DNA of 43,140 bases. Source: a virus. The translations under genes and the position numbers were made by a program. The notes below the pieces were generated by a model. The model made no database searches. It worked only from the letters and a program-made list of their open reading frames with translations, and had not been told where the DNA came from. Positions within the stretch are counted from its first letter, which is position 1. Every line of letters starts with the position of its first letter. This document shows, in pieces, positions 8,326-15,921 of this stretch. Location: positions 1 to 43,140 of the IMG/VR virus record IMGVR_UViG_3300035659_000038, one strand, 5' to 3'.

Positions 8326-8665
8326 TAAACATCAGCAAGCTTTATTAGAGTTCATTAAGGTAAGGCTGCCACCTGGATATGAGGCAGAAGATGTTGCCCA
8401 AGATAGTTGGCTCTGGGCTTATAAGAAGATAAACAAATACCCAGTAGAAAAGTTCATAAACAAAGTATTTCAGCACGCAAAGGGGCTTTGTATTGAAAAG
8501 TGGCGTTTATTTCAAACAGATAAAATCAAGTATTCTATTGAGGATAGAAAACAATGGATACACGAACTTCTTGATTTGAGGACGATAGATCCTTTGAGAA
8601 GAATGATTATACAAGAGGCAATAGATCAGTACATAGCAAAGTATGGTCCTATTGATTTGGAATAA
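8246..8665 (+). CDS. Sigma-70 region 2-like protein lacking region 4
   Basis: A 139-residue protein. Residues about 8-40 (IVSECQAGCQNSWKVFVDKH and LLEFI) match the ECF sigma N-terminus and region 2.1; residues 46-61 (EAEDVAQDSWLWAYKK) match region 2.2, the core-polymerase contact, and residues 65-92 the 2.3/2.4 part. The expected C-terminal region 4 helix-turn-helix is absent; the protein stops after a short helical linker. ATG 8246 keeps the N-terminal helix intact despite a weak ribosome site, so coupling to the upstream zinc protein is likely. Role inferred: redirecting host RNA polymerase. Confidence 0.72.
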   Translation: MNIKQEEDQIVSECQAGCQNSWKVFVDKHQQALLEFIKVRLPPGYEAEDVAQDSWLWAYKKINKYPVEKFINKVFQHAKGLCIEKWRLFQTDKIKYSIEDRKQWIHELLDLRTIDPLRRMIIQEAIDQYIAKYGPIDLE

Positions 8666-8879
8666 ACTCTGGAGCACCAGCAAGCACAAGCACCTCAAGA
8701 GCAGAACTCGGCTCAACACAATCATAGGGCAAAGAAGATAAAGATGCTATTGGACCTCTCCAATATTTATAAAGAATACTCCAAACAAATAACTGATTGT
8801 TATAAACAGCGAATACACTATTACACCCTATTGACCTCAATTCAGCATTGTTCTTGTAGTATTTTACTTCTGTGTTCAT
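8649..8879 (-). CDS. Minus-strand small protein of unknown function
   Basis: A 76-residue frame starting four bases after the stop of the gene at 8884-9033 and reading towards the sigma-like gene, whose 3' end it overlaps by 17 bases. The sequence is uncharged and mildly hydrophobic (FVWSILYKYW, ALEVLVLAGAPEF). The tight spacing behind a gene with an excellent ribosome site is the main support. No family recognised. Confidence 0.5.
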   Translation of the reverse strand: MNTEVKYYKNNAELRSIGCNSVFAVYNNQLFVWSILYKYWRGPIASLSSLPYDCVEPSSALEVLVLAGAPEFIPNQ

Positions 8880-8883
8880 TGTT

Positions 8884-9033
8884 TCACTCGCAATTATATT
8901 GATCTATTGCTATTTGGATACAAGGACAAGGGCATTTGATAGCGTGATAGATTTTATGGTCTTCCCACTTATAACATAACCCTATAAGCACAGGTCCCCA
9001 TTGACCATCCTCCGTTATTTCCCTTTTATCCAT
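8884..9033 (-). CDS. 49-residue minus-strand mini-protein with CPCPC motif
   Basis: The complementary strand carries AAGGAGGTAAAG followed at a good distance by ATG (9033) and a 49-codon frame ending TGA at 8884-8886. The peptide has a Cys-Pro-Cys-Pro-Cys motif near its end (IKCPCPCIQIA). The near-perfect Shine-Dalgarno sequence makes this convincing despite its size. Together with the next gene it forms a short minus-strand unit running against the surrounding operons. Function unknown. Confidence 0.6.
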   Translation of the reverse strand: MDKREITEDGQWGPVLIGLCYKWEDHKIYHAIKCPCPCIQIAIDQYNCE

Positions 9034-9093
9034 ATTCACCTTTCTTTACCTCCTTATCAACAAGGCTGATAGTGTCAGCATTAGGAGTGTTAG

Positions 9094-9099
9094 ATTATA
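9094..9099 (-). promoter_or_regulatory. Candidate -10 element for the minus-strand pair
   Basis: On the minus strand the hexamer TATAAT lies about 60 bases upstream of the ATG at 9033. A TTGACT lies further upstream (9129-9124), but the 24-base gap is too long for a standard sigma-70 promoter, so only the -10 match is claimed. Confidence 0.35.
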
Positions 9100-9142
9100 C
9101 CCAAATAAATGGGGTTATTAGTTAGTCAAGAGGGAATAGGTA

Positions 9143-9478
9143 ATGCCAGATAGGACAAACTGGGTGAGTTGTCTGGGCTGCGTGGTCCAGCCATTTGTGC
9201 CTTTCGGCGTGTCAGCCACCGCGTTATTTCTAACTTGGGTTCTCACTTCTATTCTTCTCTTATTCCTGATTTGGAACTCCCGCCGCCCTCCTAATGCTGA
9301 ACATTCCTTTGGGCAACGACAGAAACCAACTAAAAACTTGTTCTCTACTATATACGTTCTATACCACGCCTTTTCACCAAAAATCTTTTATTTATTTTTT
9401 GGAAGACATTTTTCAAAAACAGCCGATAATAGAAATATTGAGACAACAATACGAAAGGAAGAAAATGGAACACCCTGA
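9143..9478 (+). CDS. Putative single-pass membrane protein
   Basis: A 111-residue frame starting at ATG 9143 after AGAGGGAATAGG. Residues about 22-44 form a strong hydrophobic helix (ATALFLTWVLTSILLLFLIW) followed by an Arg-rich stop-transfer (NSRRPP), giving an N-out, C-in topology. The first 130 bases look richer in GC than the surroundings. Past codon 50 a competing frame (open from 9270, ATG 9294) also looks protein-like, so the C-terminal half is uncertain or there has been a frameshift. Confidence 0.5.
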   Translation: MPDRTNWVSCLGCVVQPFVPFGVSATALFLTWVLTSILLLFLIWNSRRPPNAEHSFGQRQKPTKNLFSTIYVLYHAFSPKIFYLFFGRHFSKTADNRNIETTIRKEENGTP

Positions 9479-9566
9479 AAATGAACAAGTTATAACAAAA
9501 GGCAAGCTTGCGGAAGTTAGTTGGACACCAGAAGACCAGGCCGAGGTCGAAGATGATCAAGACTAA
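9465..9566 (+). CDS. Short acidic protein
   Basis: ATG 9465 follows AAAGGAAG and opens a 33-residue acidic peptide ending TPEDQAEVEDDQD. The same frame is open back to 9270 and its upstream part (FIYFLEDIFQKQPIIEILRQ) looks like real protein, so the gene may be longer (ATG 9294, 90 aa) or the product of a frameshift from the 9143 gene. Confidence 0.45.
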   Translation: MEHPENEQVITKGKLAEVSWTPEDQAEVEDDQD

Positions 9567-9636
9567 GTATAGATTGCCGACTTGGTCCGAAACACAACGA
9601 CAACGGGCAATCATAAAAACATTAAGGAGGTATTTT

Positions 9637-10104
9637 ATGGTGAGAACACAAATAGGACCTAACACAGAGATTGATCAGGAATATGGGATTTGGCTTTATG
9701 AAAAAATCAAGAAGGGACCAAAGGCAGGTCAGTTTGCTTGGAAACTAACAGGGCAACTCAAAAAGATTTTCAATACCTGTAGCCAAAAGGCAGAGTTGGT
9801 TTTTTGTCTAAAACCAGGTGTGAAGTACTTTTATACTGCTCAGTGTCTTGGATTGAGCAAAGATATGGTGGATAGCCTTAAACAATACAACAACAACCAG
9901 TTAGTAGTGGGGTGGGTATATTATCCACAAATACATCCTGTCGATAAAAATGGAAACTCAACAGGTCCTTCATACGACGGAATCATTTCTATTGATAAAA
10001 TACGGCAGCAACAAACAAAAACATACGGAGGCAACTCAATCGAATACTGGACATCAATATCGGCGTGGAAGCCTCACACACTAAAAAGCGTACAGGATAT
10101 TTAG
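9637..10104 (+). CDS. Phage protein of unknown function
   Basis: A 155-residue protein starting MVRTQIGPN. ATG 9637 has AAGGAGG six bases upstream, the best site nearby; the frame continues upstream to an ATG at 9553 which overlaps the previous gene and would add 28 basic residues. The protein has a hydrophobic beta-rich centre (KAELVFCLKPGVKYFYTAQ, QLVVGWVYYPQIHPVD) suggesting a compact fold. No family recognised. Confidence 0.7.
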   Translation: MVRTQIGPNTEIDQEYGIWLYEKIKKGPKAGQFAWKLTGQLKKIFNTCSQKAELVFCLKPGVKYFYTAQCLGLSKDMVDSLKQYNNNQLVVGWVYYPQIHPVDKNGNSTGPSYDGIISIDKIRQQQTKTYGGNSIEYWTSISAWKPHTLKSVQDI

Positions 10105-10114
10105 GAGAGATATT

Positions 10115-10462
10115 ATGATGAAGTTATTGAAAGTATGTGATAAATGTCGAGAAGAAGTAGACGAACTTATAACCTATCGCATATCTGATGAGGGACTTGT
10201 CTTGGCAACTACAAAACCAAAGATAGAACTATGCGAGTATTGCCAAGAGATACTTGAACAATGGCTACAAAGATCAGTTGTTTGCTTGGACGAGTTGGCC
10301 TGTCTATTTCAAGAATGGTTTGAAAAGGGGCTTGAAGACACCAAGTATAAAATACAGAATCATGTATCGTTTATGGAACAACCAGAAGAGTTTCAGGATG
10401 CTATGAGGTTTGTTGCTCGAAAGGCAATAAAGTGGATAATGAATGGAGAAAACAATGACTAA
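10115..10462 (+). CDS. Zinc-binding helical protein of unknown function
   Basis: A 115-residue protein with AGGAGAG upstream. Residues 8-11 (CDKC) and about 41-44 (CEYC) form a four-Cys zinc-ribbon-like pair; the rest is acidic and helical (CLFQEWFEKGLEDTKYKIQ). ATG 10118 is an alternative start three bases on. It overlaps the next gene by eight bases. Confidence 0.7.
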   Translation: MMKLLKVCDKCREEVDELITYRISDEGLVLATTKPKIELCEYCQEILEQWLQRSVVCLDELACLFQEWFEKGLEDTKYKIQNHVSFMEQPEEFQDAMRFVARKAIKWIMNGENND

Positions 10463-10715
10463 AGCATATTTCGTACAAGATGAAGGTTGGATTTATCACC
10501 AAGCAGACAAAGGTCAAATATGGGTATATCCATTTGATGGACCACGAGCCCATGTGTGGTACCTTGTAAGTCCGATTGATACAGAAACGATCTTCGAAAT
10601 GCGGGAAGAGCTTCCAGGTGTGCCCTTTAGTACACTTGAATTACACCTGATGATTGGTTTGCCTATTGACATTTTAGATGTAGATTCTCCTAACCCTTTG
10701 GTGTTAGATATATAA
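10455..10715 (+). CDS. Small phage protein of unknown function
   Basis: An 86-residue acidic protein. ATG 10455 is chosen over ATG 10443 because GGAG (10445-10448) then acts as the ribosome site. It is Trp/Tyr-rich in the first half (GWIYHQADKGQIWVYPFDG). It is the last gene before an intrinsic terminator, so it closes this plus-strand operon. Confidence 0.65.
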   Translation: MTKAYFVQDEGWIYHQADKGQIWVYPFDGPRAHVWYLVSPIDTETIFEMREELPGVPFSTLELHLMIGLPIDILDVDSPNPLVLDI

Positions 10716-10775
10716 GGTCCTTTCCTGGCTGCTCAGCAACAGCATACTAAAAGGCTGATTTGTGTTCTTCCTTGG

Positions 10776-10805
10776 GGGAGCAGCGTAAAACCTGCTCCCT
10801 TTTTT
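10776..10805 (+). terminator. Rho-independent terminator
   Basis: An 8-bp perfect stem GGGAGCAG / CTGCTCCC with an 8-base loop is followed at once by six T. It lies 60 bases past the last plus-strand gene of the early block and ends that transcript before it runs into the convergent minus-strand operon. Confidence 0.88.
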
Positions 10806-10825
10806 ATTTGCCTCATACTTCATTG

Positions 10826-10975
10826 CTACTGGTCCTCCTCGTTAATACGCTTTGCCTCTGGACTTAATTCTACCTCCTCGATACCCTCAATATGGATACT
10901 CTCTATATTTTCGGCATCCACTTCAAAATCATAGAAGTTTCCAGAACAATATAATCTAACATTAAATGTCTTCAT
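10826..10975 (-). CDS. 49-residue acidic minus-strand protein
   Basis: On the minus strand ATG 10975 follows GAAAGGAAG and opens a 49-codon frame (MKTFNVRLYCSGNFYDFEVD...) ending TAG at 10826-10828. It begins with a beta-strand-like segment and ends with a very acidic helix (EEVELSPEAKRINEEDQ). It is the last gene of a six-gene minus-strand operon. The N-terminal pattern is loosely like that of its upstream neighbour (MTYYVSGKYTLNIILYVEAS). Function unknown. Confidence 0.6.
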   Translation of the reverse strand: MKTFNVRLYCSGNFYDFEVDAENIESIHIEGIEEVELSPEAKRINEEDQ

Positions 10976-10989
10976 TGTCTTACTTCCTT

Positions 10990-11232
10990 TCAATACTCTA
11001 CATCACTTGGAGCACAGGAACATTGTCCATCACTAACGCTGCCACCACAATCTTCACATATAAGTTCGACTTGTGCGTCTTCTCCAACGAACGCATTATT
11101 GAGGAGGTCTGCTGGTTCGCCAACAATATCTCCTTCACCCTTGTAGGCCTTTTCTCTTGCCTCTTCCTCCGAGGAAGCCTCAACATATAGAATGATGTTT
11201 AGTGTGTATTTGCCTGATACATAGTAGGTCAT
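10990..11232 (-). CDS. Small acidic protein with C-terminal Cys cluster
   Basis: An 80-residue protein with AGGAGGAAAGT before its ATG. It starts with a beta-strand (YTLNIILYVEASSEEEAREKA) resembling proteins that carry the short 'V.A.s.eeA...A' repeat found in small phage proteins, and ends with CEDC...CSC, a likely zinc site. Function unknown; fifth gene of the minus-strand operon. Confidence 0.7.
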   Translation of the reverse strand: MTYYVSGKYTLNIILYVEASSEEEAREKAYKGEGDIVGEPADLLNNAFVGEDAQVELICEDCGGSVSDGQCSCAPSDVEY

Positions 11233-11307
11233 ACTTTCCTCCTATTTTATTTCCGCTAAAACCCTCGATTTTCTAACCAATACTCGATTTTCTTTTGGTT
11301 GAACGGC

Positions 11308-11559
11308 TTAATACTCAATATCTAAATGGTCATCGAAAGGAATGTTGGGCAAATCCAACTCAATAGCCTCTTTTAAGGTCATTTCCTCGAGTTGCCAACC
11401 ACCATCGGATGGATACCAACGAAGTGGTAAGCCAACTGACTTAGCCGTATCATACCAACATTCCCACTGCTTTCCCTCATTATCTATTACGAAGATATAT
11501 CCATTCTTCGTTGTGTTGGCTGCTGGATTACGCCAAGCACCATATCTATAATACCTCAT
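11308..11559 (-). CDS. Small minus-strand protein, aromatic-rich
   Basis: An 83-residue protein starting MRYYRYGAWRNPA. ATG 11559 is chosen because it overlaps the preceding gene's stop in ATGA; a longer frame begins at 11610 but would run through most of that neighbour. It is rich in Trp and Tyr (WECWYD, LRWYPSDGGW) and ends with an acidic tail. Function unknown. Confidence 0.65.
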   Translation of the reverse strand: MRYYRYGAWRNPAANTTKNGYIFVIDNEGKQWECWYDTAKSVGLPLRWYPSDGGWQLEEMTLKEAIELDLPNIPFDDHLDIEY

Positions 11560-11687
11560 TTGCTTACCCTGGTCTTTTTTGCCTGTCCACCTTCTTTTAC
11601 AACTACCCATACGGGTATCTTTACTCCCTTTATAATTCTATATACCAACTTGATAGTTCCACCCTCCACCTTATGTTCTTTACTCAT
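11556..11687 (-). CDS. 43-residue basic mini-protein
   Basis: ATG 11687 on the minus strand follows AGGAGGAAAGT and opens 43 codons ending in TGA that overlaps the next ATG by four bases. The peptide is basic with a hydrophobic core (KLVYRIIKGVKIPVWVVVKE). The identical ribosome-site sequence AGGAGGAAAGT also precedes the gene starting at 11232, which supports both starts. Confidence 0.65.
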   Translation of the reverse strand: MSKEHKVEGGTIKLVYRIIKGVKIPVWVVVKEGGQAKKTRVSK

Positions 11688-11696
11688 ACTTTCCTC

Positions 11697-12104
11697 CTAA
11701 CTTGGGTTTGTGTTTTCTGCCTCAAACCAGGCAGCGTTGGCTATCATATAGATTTGATATCCGAAGTATACGATTGTCCGTTTATCTGGTGGGCACTCAC
11801 TCTTTACTTTGAATAGTTTGAGTTTTGCCTCTGCTTGTTGCTGTTTAGCACACTGCCTGTTGATTTCCTTTTCACACTCCCAGTATGTTGCTGGACAGCA
11901 TATCACTGCTCCTATAGTTTGTGCTCCTGTGCCCAGGATTAATAGACATTGTTCAACCAATTTCATTGGAACCTGTGTCATACAGCCTTCAACCTCTGCC
12001 TTGATGTTAGGGTCTTCTATCTCTCCCTTGAGTGTGATACACCGATTATCACCTTTTGGGACCACTGCTACTCTTATTGACTTGCCATCCCATTCATCTT
12101 TCAT
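11697..12104 (-). CDS. Minus-strand protein of unknown function
   Basis: A 135-residue protein with AAGGAGG before ATG 12104, which overlaps the upstream stop (ATATGA). It has a beta-rich first third (IRVAVVPKGDNRCITLKGEI), an apolar segment (LLILGTGAQTIGAVICCPA) that could be a membrane-dipping helix, and a helical, Lys/Gln-rich second half. Eight Cys or so are spread along it. Function unknown. Confidence 0.7.
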   Translation of the reverse strand: MKDEWDGKSIRVAVVPKGDNRCITLKGEIEDPNIKAEVEGCMTQVPMKLVEQCLLILGTGAQTIGAVICCPATYWECEKEINRQCAKQQQAEAKLKLFKVKSECPPDKRTIVYFGYQIYMIANAAWFEAENTNPS

Positions 12105-12412
12105 ATTGCCTCCTTTGCTTTATTAACAACTCTTTGTTCGAGATCTGCCACAATATTGTTGAGTTTAACTACTTGTTTTTCAAGTGTTTCAATCTGTGTG
12201 GCAAAGCCTAAACAATAACATCGGTAGTTTTCCCACTTTTCCATTAGCGGGTGAAGTATCTTGTTTTGGACATCCTCATTATTACGAATAGTCTCCACAC
12301 ACCTTAGCCACTCTTCATCCCGCTTCTTTAGTTGGTCTTGCCACTCCTTATCCCGCCTTTTCAGTTGGTCTATTTGAATCTGTAGGTCTCGAAGAACTGG
12401 TCCATCAAACAT
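12101..12412 (-). CDS. Coiled-coil protein, first gene of the minus-strand operon
   Basis: A 103-residue protein with AAGGGAG upstream of its ATG. The whole length is a heptad-like charged helix (QIDQLKRRDKEWQDQLKKRD, then IETLEKQVVKLNNIVADLEQ), so it is predicted to be a coiled coil. It faces the terminase operon across a short AT-rich promoter region. Function unknown. Confidence 0.7.
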   Translation of the reverse strand: MFDGPVLRDLQIQIDQLKRRDKEWQDQLKKRDEEWLRCVETIRNNEDVQNKILHPLMEKWENYRCYCLGFATQIETLEKQVVKLNNIVADLEQRVVNKAKEAI

Positions 12413-12453
12413 ACTATTCTCCCTTCCAAATATTTCCTTTTTTCCCTAAAATT

Positions 12454-12459
12454 ATTATA
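12454..12459 (-). promoter_or_regulatory. Candidate -10 of the minus-strand operon
   Basis: Perfect TATAAT on the minus strand about 40 bases before the ATG at 12412, in the AT-rich gap between two divergent operons. No good -35 is visible at 16-18 bases, so the element may need an activator or phage sigma factor. Confidence 0.35.
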
Positions 12460-12468
12460 AATTAGTTT

Positions 12469-12498
12469 TTGAGAAGTTTCATTTCTTGCTCTTCTAAT
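12469..12498 (+). promoter_or_regulatory. Candidate promoter for the head/terminase operon
   Basis: TTGAGA and TCTAAT separated by 18 bases on the plus strand, about 90 bases before the first head gene. The rest of the gap (12413-12586) holds no gene; it contains AT-rich DNA and a weak AATCGG/CCGATT hairpin followed by five T near 12535. The promoter call rests on two imperfect hexamers only. Confidence 0.25.
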
Positions 12499-12586
12499 GA
12501 CTCTAATCGGTGTCGGTGAAACTCCCGATTTTTAGAGGTGGATGCCTCAAAGATAGATTCCTTGGATAAGGAAGGAGTTGCCGCAA

Positions 12587-12898
12587 ATGGCTAAAAACAT
12601 TTCATTCTATGATCGTTTCTATGTTAAAGCAGACAAATCTAAAGATGCTAAAATAGGAACTTTACAAGACGAGATTGTACTTTACAAGGTGTTATTAAAA
12701 AGATACTTAGAGTCGTATGACTCTGACCCAAAGTACATTAGAGCCCTAACCAATCTTGCTGATACGATCAAAGAACTTGAAATCGCACACGCCAAATTAA
12801 CTGGAACTTCCAATGAGGGTCCAACAGAGTTCATAGTAGAGGTCCGAAGGATTTGTAAGGCAGTAGGACAATCAATCTGCCCTGAGGAACCTAAATGA
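12587..12898 (+). CDS. Small protein upstream of TerL, possible small terminase
   Basis: A 103-residue protein. ATG 12587 follows AAGGAG by nine bases. It is helical and mixed-charge (DEIVLYKVLLKRYLESYD, IRALTNLADTIKELEIAHAK) ending in KLTG and a short Cys-containing tail. It occupies the usual small terminase position, with its stop overlapping the TerL ATG, and its size is at the low end for TerS. No helix-turn-helix is clear, so small terminase is an inference from position. Confidence 0.55.
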   Translation: MAKNISFYDRFYVKADKSKDAKIGTLQDEIVLYKVLLKRYLESYDSDPKYIRALTNLADTIKELEIAHAKLTGTSNEGPTEFIVEVRRICKAVGQSICPEEPK

Positions 12899-14235
12899 CC
12901 ACACTTGCCCTCCTTCCAGTCTCCCCTCACGGGTTAAATGCCAGACAGCAAATCCGAGCGTTTTGGGAATCGACTTCTCGGTTTATTATTGTTCCAAGTG
13001 GTCGTCGTTCCTATAAGACCCTGGTAGCCAAAAAGAAGCTGATCTTTCAAGCAGTGTTGAACTGCCATGATGCTGCCTCTGCTTGGTATGTCCCAATCGA
13101 CAAGCCTAACTATTTCTGCTGTGCCCCTACATCAGACCAAGCCGACCGGCTTTTCTGGGATGACCTATTGGCAATGATACCCAGAAAGTGGATAAAGCAC
13201 ACCAATAAGTCAGCACACTTTATGGAGCTTATACACGGACCGCGTATTTATGTGCTTGGTGTTGATGCCCCAGAACGATTAGAAGGTATAGTATGGGCAG
13301 GAGGAATAGGTGATGAGTTTGGCAACTGGAAAGAAGACGTTTGGACAGCACATCTAAGACCAGCATTATCAAGTCAGCAGTTCCAGCCGTTTATGTGGTT
13401 TCTGGGAGTTCCAGAAGGAAGAAATCACTATTACAAGTTATGGATGGAAGCAATAGATAAACCTAACTGGGCAAGGTTCCACTGGATAGCAGAAGAGTGC
13501 CTTCCACCTGAAGAAATAGAAGAAGCCAAAGCCTCGATGGATGAGAATACATATGCCCAAGAGTACTTAGGGTCTTTTGTCAACTTCCAAGGAAGAGCGT
13601 ATTATAAGTTCGATACTAAGAAACATTGCCGTAAAGTTCCATATAATCCCGAGAAACCGCTGATTATTTGTCAAGATTTCAACAATTCTCCTGGTGTCGG
13701 TACTTTCCTCCAAGAACAGGAGGACCCCGACCACTTCAAGTGGACCGGACAACTTGGTGAAGTCTATGTCGCTCGAAATAGTAATACTGAGTTGATCACA
13801 GGTAAAATCATTCAAATGTGGAGGGGTCATAAAGGTCGCTTTCATATGTATGGGGACGCAACAGGTGGTGCCCACAAATCAAATAGTGCCAAATCAGACA
13901 TAGAGATTGTTGAAGGAATGATGAGGCACGCATTTCCTGGTCGCGTTGATATGATGTACAAGAACTACAACCCGTTCGAACGGGACAGAGTCAATGCGGT
14001 TAATAGTAGGCTCGAGAATACCAAAGGTGAAATAAGGTTTTACATTGACTCTGATAAGTGCCCAAGGTCAATAGAGGACTTTGATAATGTTTCAGTCAAC
14101 GATAAGGGCGAACTTGACAAGAAGATAGCACCAATGCTAACCCACCTTTCGGATGCCACTGGATACTACATTGCTGACCGATATCCTATAATTACATATA
14201 ATGAACATGGTTATGATAACACCTTCTGGAAATAG
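12895..14235 (+). CDS. terL: Terminase large subunit
   Basis: A 446-residue DNA packaging motor protein. The ATPase has a divergent Walker A at 34-42 (PSGRRSYKT), a Walker B ending GGIGDE at 136-141, and a coupling-motif region GVPEGRN at 171-177. The nuclease domain follows with the three expected acidic residues: D261 (IICQDFNNSP), D321 (MYGDATGG) and D420 (THLSDATGYY). Length and order are standard. It pumps DNA into proheads and cuts the concatemer. Whether it is a cos or headful enzyme cannot be read from the sequence. Confidence 0.93.
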   Translation: MTTLALLPVSPHGLNARQQIRAFWESTSRFIIVPSGRRSYKTLVAKKKLIFQAVLNCHDAASAWYVPIDKPNYFCCAPTSDQADRLFWDDLLAMIPRKWIKHTNKSAHFMELIHGPRIYVLGVDAPERLEGIVWAGGIGDEFGNWKEDVWTAHLRPALSSQQFQPFMWFLGVPEGRNHYYKLWMEAIDKPNWARFHWIAEECLPPEEIEEAKASMDENTYAQEYLGSFVNFQGRAYYKFDTKKHCRKVPYNPEKPLIICQDFNNSPGVGTFLQEQEDPDHFKWTGQLGEVYVARNSNTELITGKIIQMWRGHKGRFHMYGDATGGAHKSNSAKSDIEIVEGMMRHAFPGRVDMMYKNYNPFERDRVNAVNSRLENTKGEIRFYIDSDKCPRSIEDFDNVSVNDKGELDKKIAPMLTHLSDATGYYIADRYPIITYNEHGYDNTFWK

Positions 14236-14244
14236 GAGTTTATA

Positions 14245-15921
14245 ATGGCTTACGACAAATCAAAAGTGAAGTTTGATTGGAGACAGATACCGAACACCAT
14301 GGAGGGAGCAACTCAGCCTGTTATTAGCTCTTCACCAGATTATGAGGTTCATATAGGAGAATGGGTCAATCTTCGGGCAATGTATGAAGGAATAGAGGCA
14401 ATAGTTCGAGCTCGTCTTGTTGGCAAGCATGAAAGAGAAAGTGAGACCAACTGGAAAAGGCGTCAAGGTGCTTTACATTCTTTCAACTACACAAAAGCAG
14501 TAGAGGATACATATAACTCTCATATGTACCGCAAAGGTGTAGTTCCACATTATGAAGCGGTACAAGACCTTCCATGGTTCGAGGGATTTCTTGAAGATTG
14601 TGATTATGAAGGAACTCCTTTTGAAACACTTGGTAAAGAAAATGCTCCCTATAAGGGTGTCTATGGAATGACCGGGTATTTGGTTGATATGCCCAAAACA
14701 GAAGGGATTAACACAGAAGAAGATGCGGCTGCCAAGAACATCCATCCCTATGTTGCTGTTTATTACCCACCAAACATTTTAGACTGGCAGTTCGTTCGTG
14801 ATGAGTATATGCGTCCTATTCTTGTTTATATAAAACTGCTTGATAATGATGGTTATCTTCGCTGCTATTGGGATATGGGAGATAGTATCCACTGGGAAGT
14901 TTATAACCTCAACTATCAGACCTCGGTCAATAACATAGTTCCTATTCAAGATGTTCAAGGGCAGGTAGTAGTTGGTCTTACAGCAGTTGGACAACTTCTA
15001 TACTCTGCTGACACCACAAAGGTCAATCGTATTCCTTTTGTCCCTAACTATAATAAAGAAAGTGGGATACGAATGATTGGGGTCTCTGACGTCAAAGATA
15101 TTGCCCATAGTGATTTAGACATAGTCAACTCATTATCAGATATTGCCGAGATTAGAACATTTGCCTCATTCCCGATTCAACGGAGACCTTGGCCACGAGC
15201 TGGTAGAGAAGATGAATCCGAGCCAGAGGTTGGAGCAACCGCTATTGCTGGATTTGATCCTAATACACCTGAAAGCAAACCAGACTTCATTCAAGCAGAT
15301 GTTGCCGCTCCAATAAGTGCGATCTGGGAGCATATCAACAATACAAGGGCAGAGATCTTCCGTTCAGCGTGCTTTGGTGGAATGGCATCAGGAGAGATTA
15401 CAATGGCATCGGGTGTCTCACTAAAGCAGCAGTATCAAATGTTGAATGCTCGACTTATAGAAAAAGCATCATACGAAGAACAGGCAAATAACCAAATACT
15501 CGATCTTGCCTGTCAATGGGAAGGTGTTGCCCTTCCCAAAGAAAAGATGCCTCGTGTTGAGATGCCAAAGGACTACAATATAGAAGAGCTTACACAAGAC
15601 CTCGAAGAGGCAACAGCAGCAGTTGAGTTTGTACAAAGCAATACATTCAAAACAGAACTTCGTAAGATTATGGTATCGAAGTTCTTGCCTGGTGCTTGCC
15701 AAGATGTTCAAAATGCTATTTATGAAGAACTTGAAAATGAAGAAGAGTACTTTATAGCCGAAATCCCAGCAACGCCAGAAGATGTTGCTCAAGAGCAGAC
15801 TGGACAACCAGTTCAACCTGGTCAACCTCTTCCTTCACCGGGGCAACCAAAGGCTCCCACTTCACCAGGACCATCAGCACCAAAGGGGTCGGTGAGCCAG
15901 AATAATGTAGAGCAAATATGA
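14245..15921 (+). CDS. Portal protein (DUF4055-like)
   Basis: A 558-residue protein directly after TerL with a TAGGAG site. Features that fit the DUF4055 portal group are the early YKGVYGMTGYLVD region, the HSDLDIVNSLSDIAEI stem-helix region, and ASGEITMASGVSLKQQ followed by a long helix. The last 45 residues are Pro/Gly/Gln-rich (QPVQPGQPLPSPGQP) and likely disordered. Twelve copies would form the head vertex channel through which DNA passes. Confidence 0.88.
   Translation: MAYDKSKVKFDWRQIPNTMEGATQPVISSSPDYEVHIGEWVNLRAMYEGIEAIVRARLVGKHERESETNWKRRQGALHSFNYTKAVEDTYNSHMYRKGVVPHYEAVQDLPWFEGFLEDCDYEGTPFETLGKENAPYKGVYGMTGYLVDMPKTEGINTEEDAAAKNIHPYVAVYYPPNILDWQFVRDEYMRPILVYIKLLDNDGYLRCYWDMGDSIHWEVYNLNYQTSVNNIVPIQDVQGQVVVGLTAVGQLLYSADTTKVNRIPFVPNYNKESGIRMIGVSDVKDIAHSDLDIVNSLSDIAEIRTFASFPIQRRPWPRAGREDESEPEVGATAIAGFDPNTPESKPDFIQADVAAPISAIWEHINNTRAEIFRSACFGGMASGEITMASGVSLKQQYQMLNARLIEKASYEEQANNQILDLACQWEGVALPKEKMPRVEMPKDYNIEELTQDLEEATAAVEFVQSNTFKTELRKIMVSKFLPGACQDVQNAIYEELENEEEYFIAEIPATPEDVAQEQTGQPVQPGQPLPSPGQPKAPTSPGPSAPKGSVSQNNVEQI

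Noticed and set aside
8665-8880. A hidden sigma region 4 downstream of the 8246 gene by frameshift
   Set aside because: All three plus-strand frames were read and none shows a helix-turn-helix of region 4.
10700-10825. A further minus-strand frame downstream of the TAG at 10826
   Set aside because: It runs through the terminator and its peptide is of low quality; the GAGGAGG before it is part of acidic codons of the gene upstream.
11233-11307. A 20-codon minus-strand frame with TTG start in the gap
   Set aside because: Too short, no ribosome site, and blocked by a stop just upstream, although the peptide text looks protein-like.
12480-12560. A tRNA or riboswitch-like fold in the divergent region
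   Set aside because: Only one weak 6-bp stem could be found and no cloverleaf.
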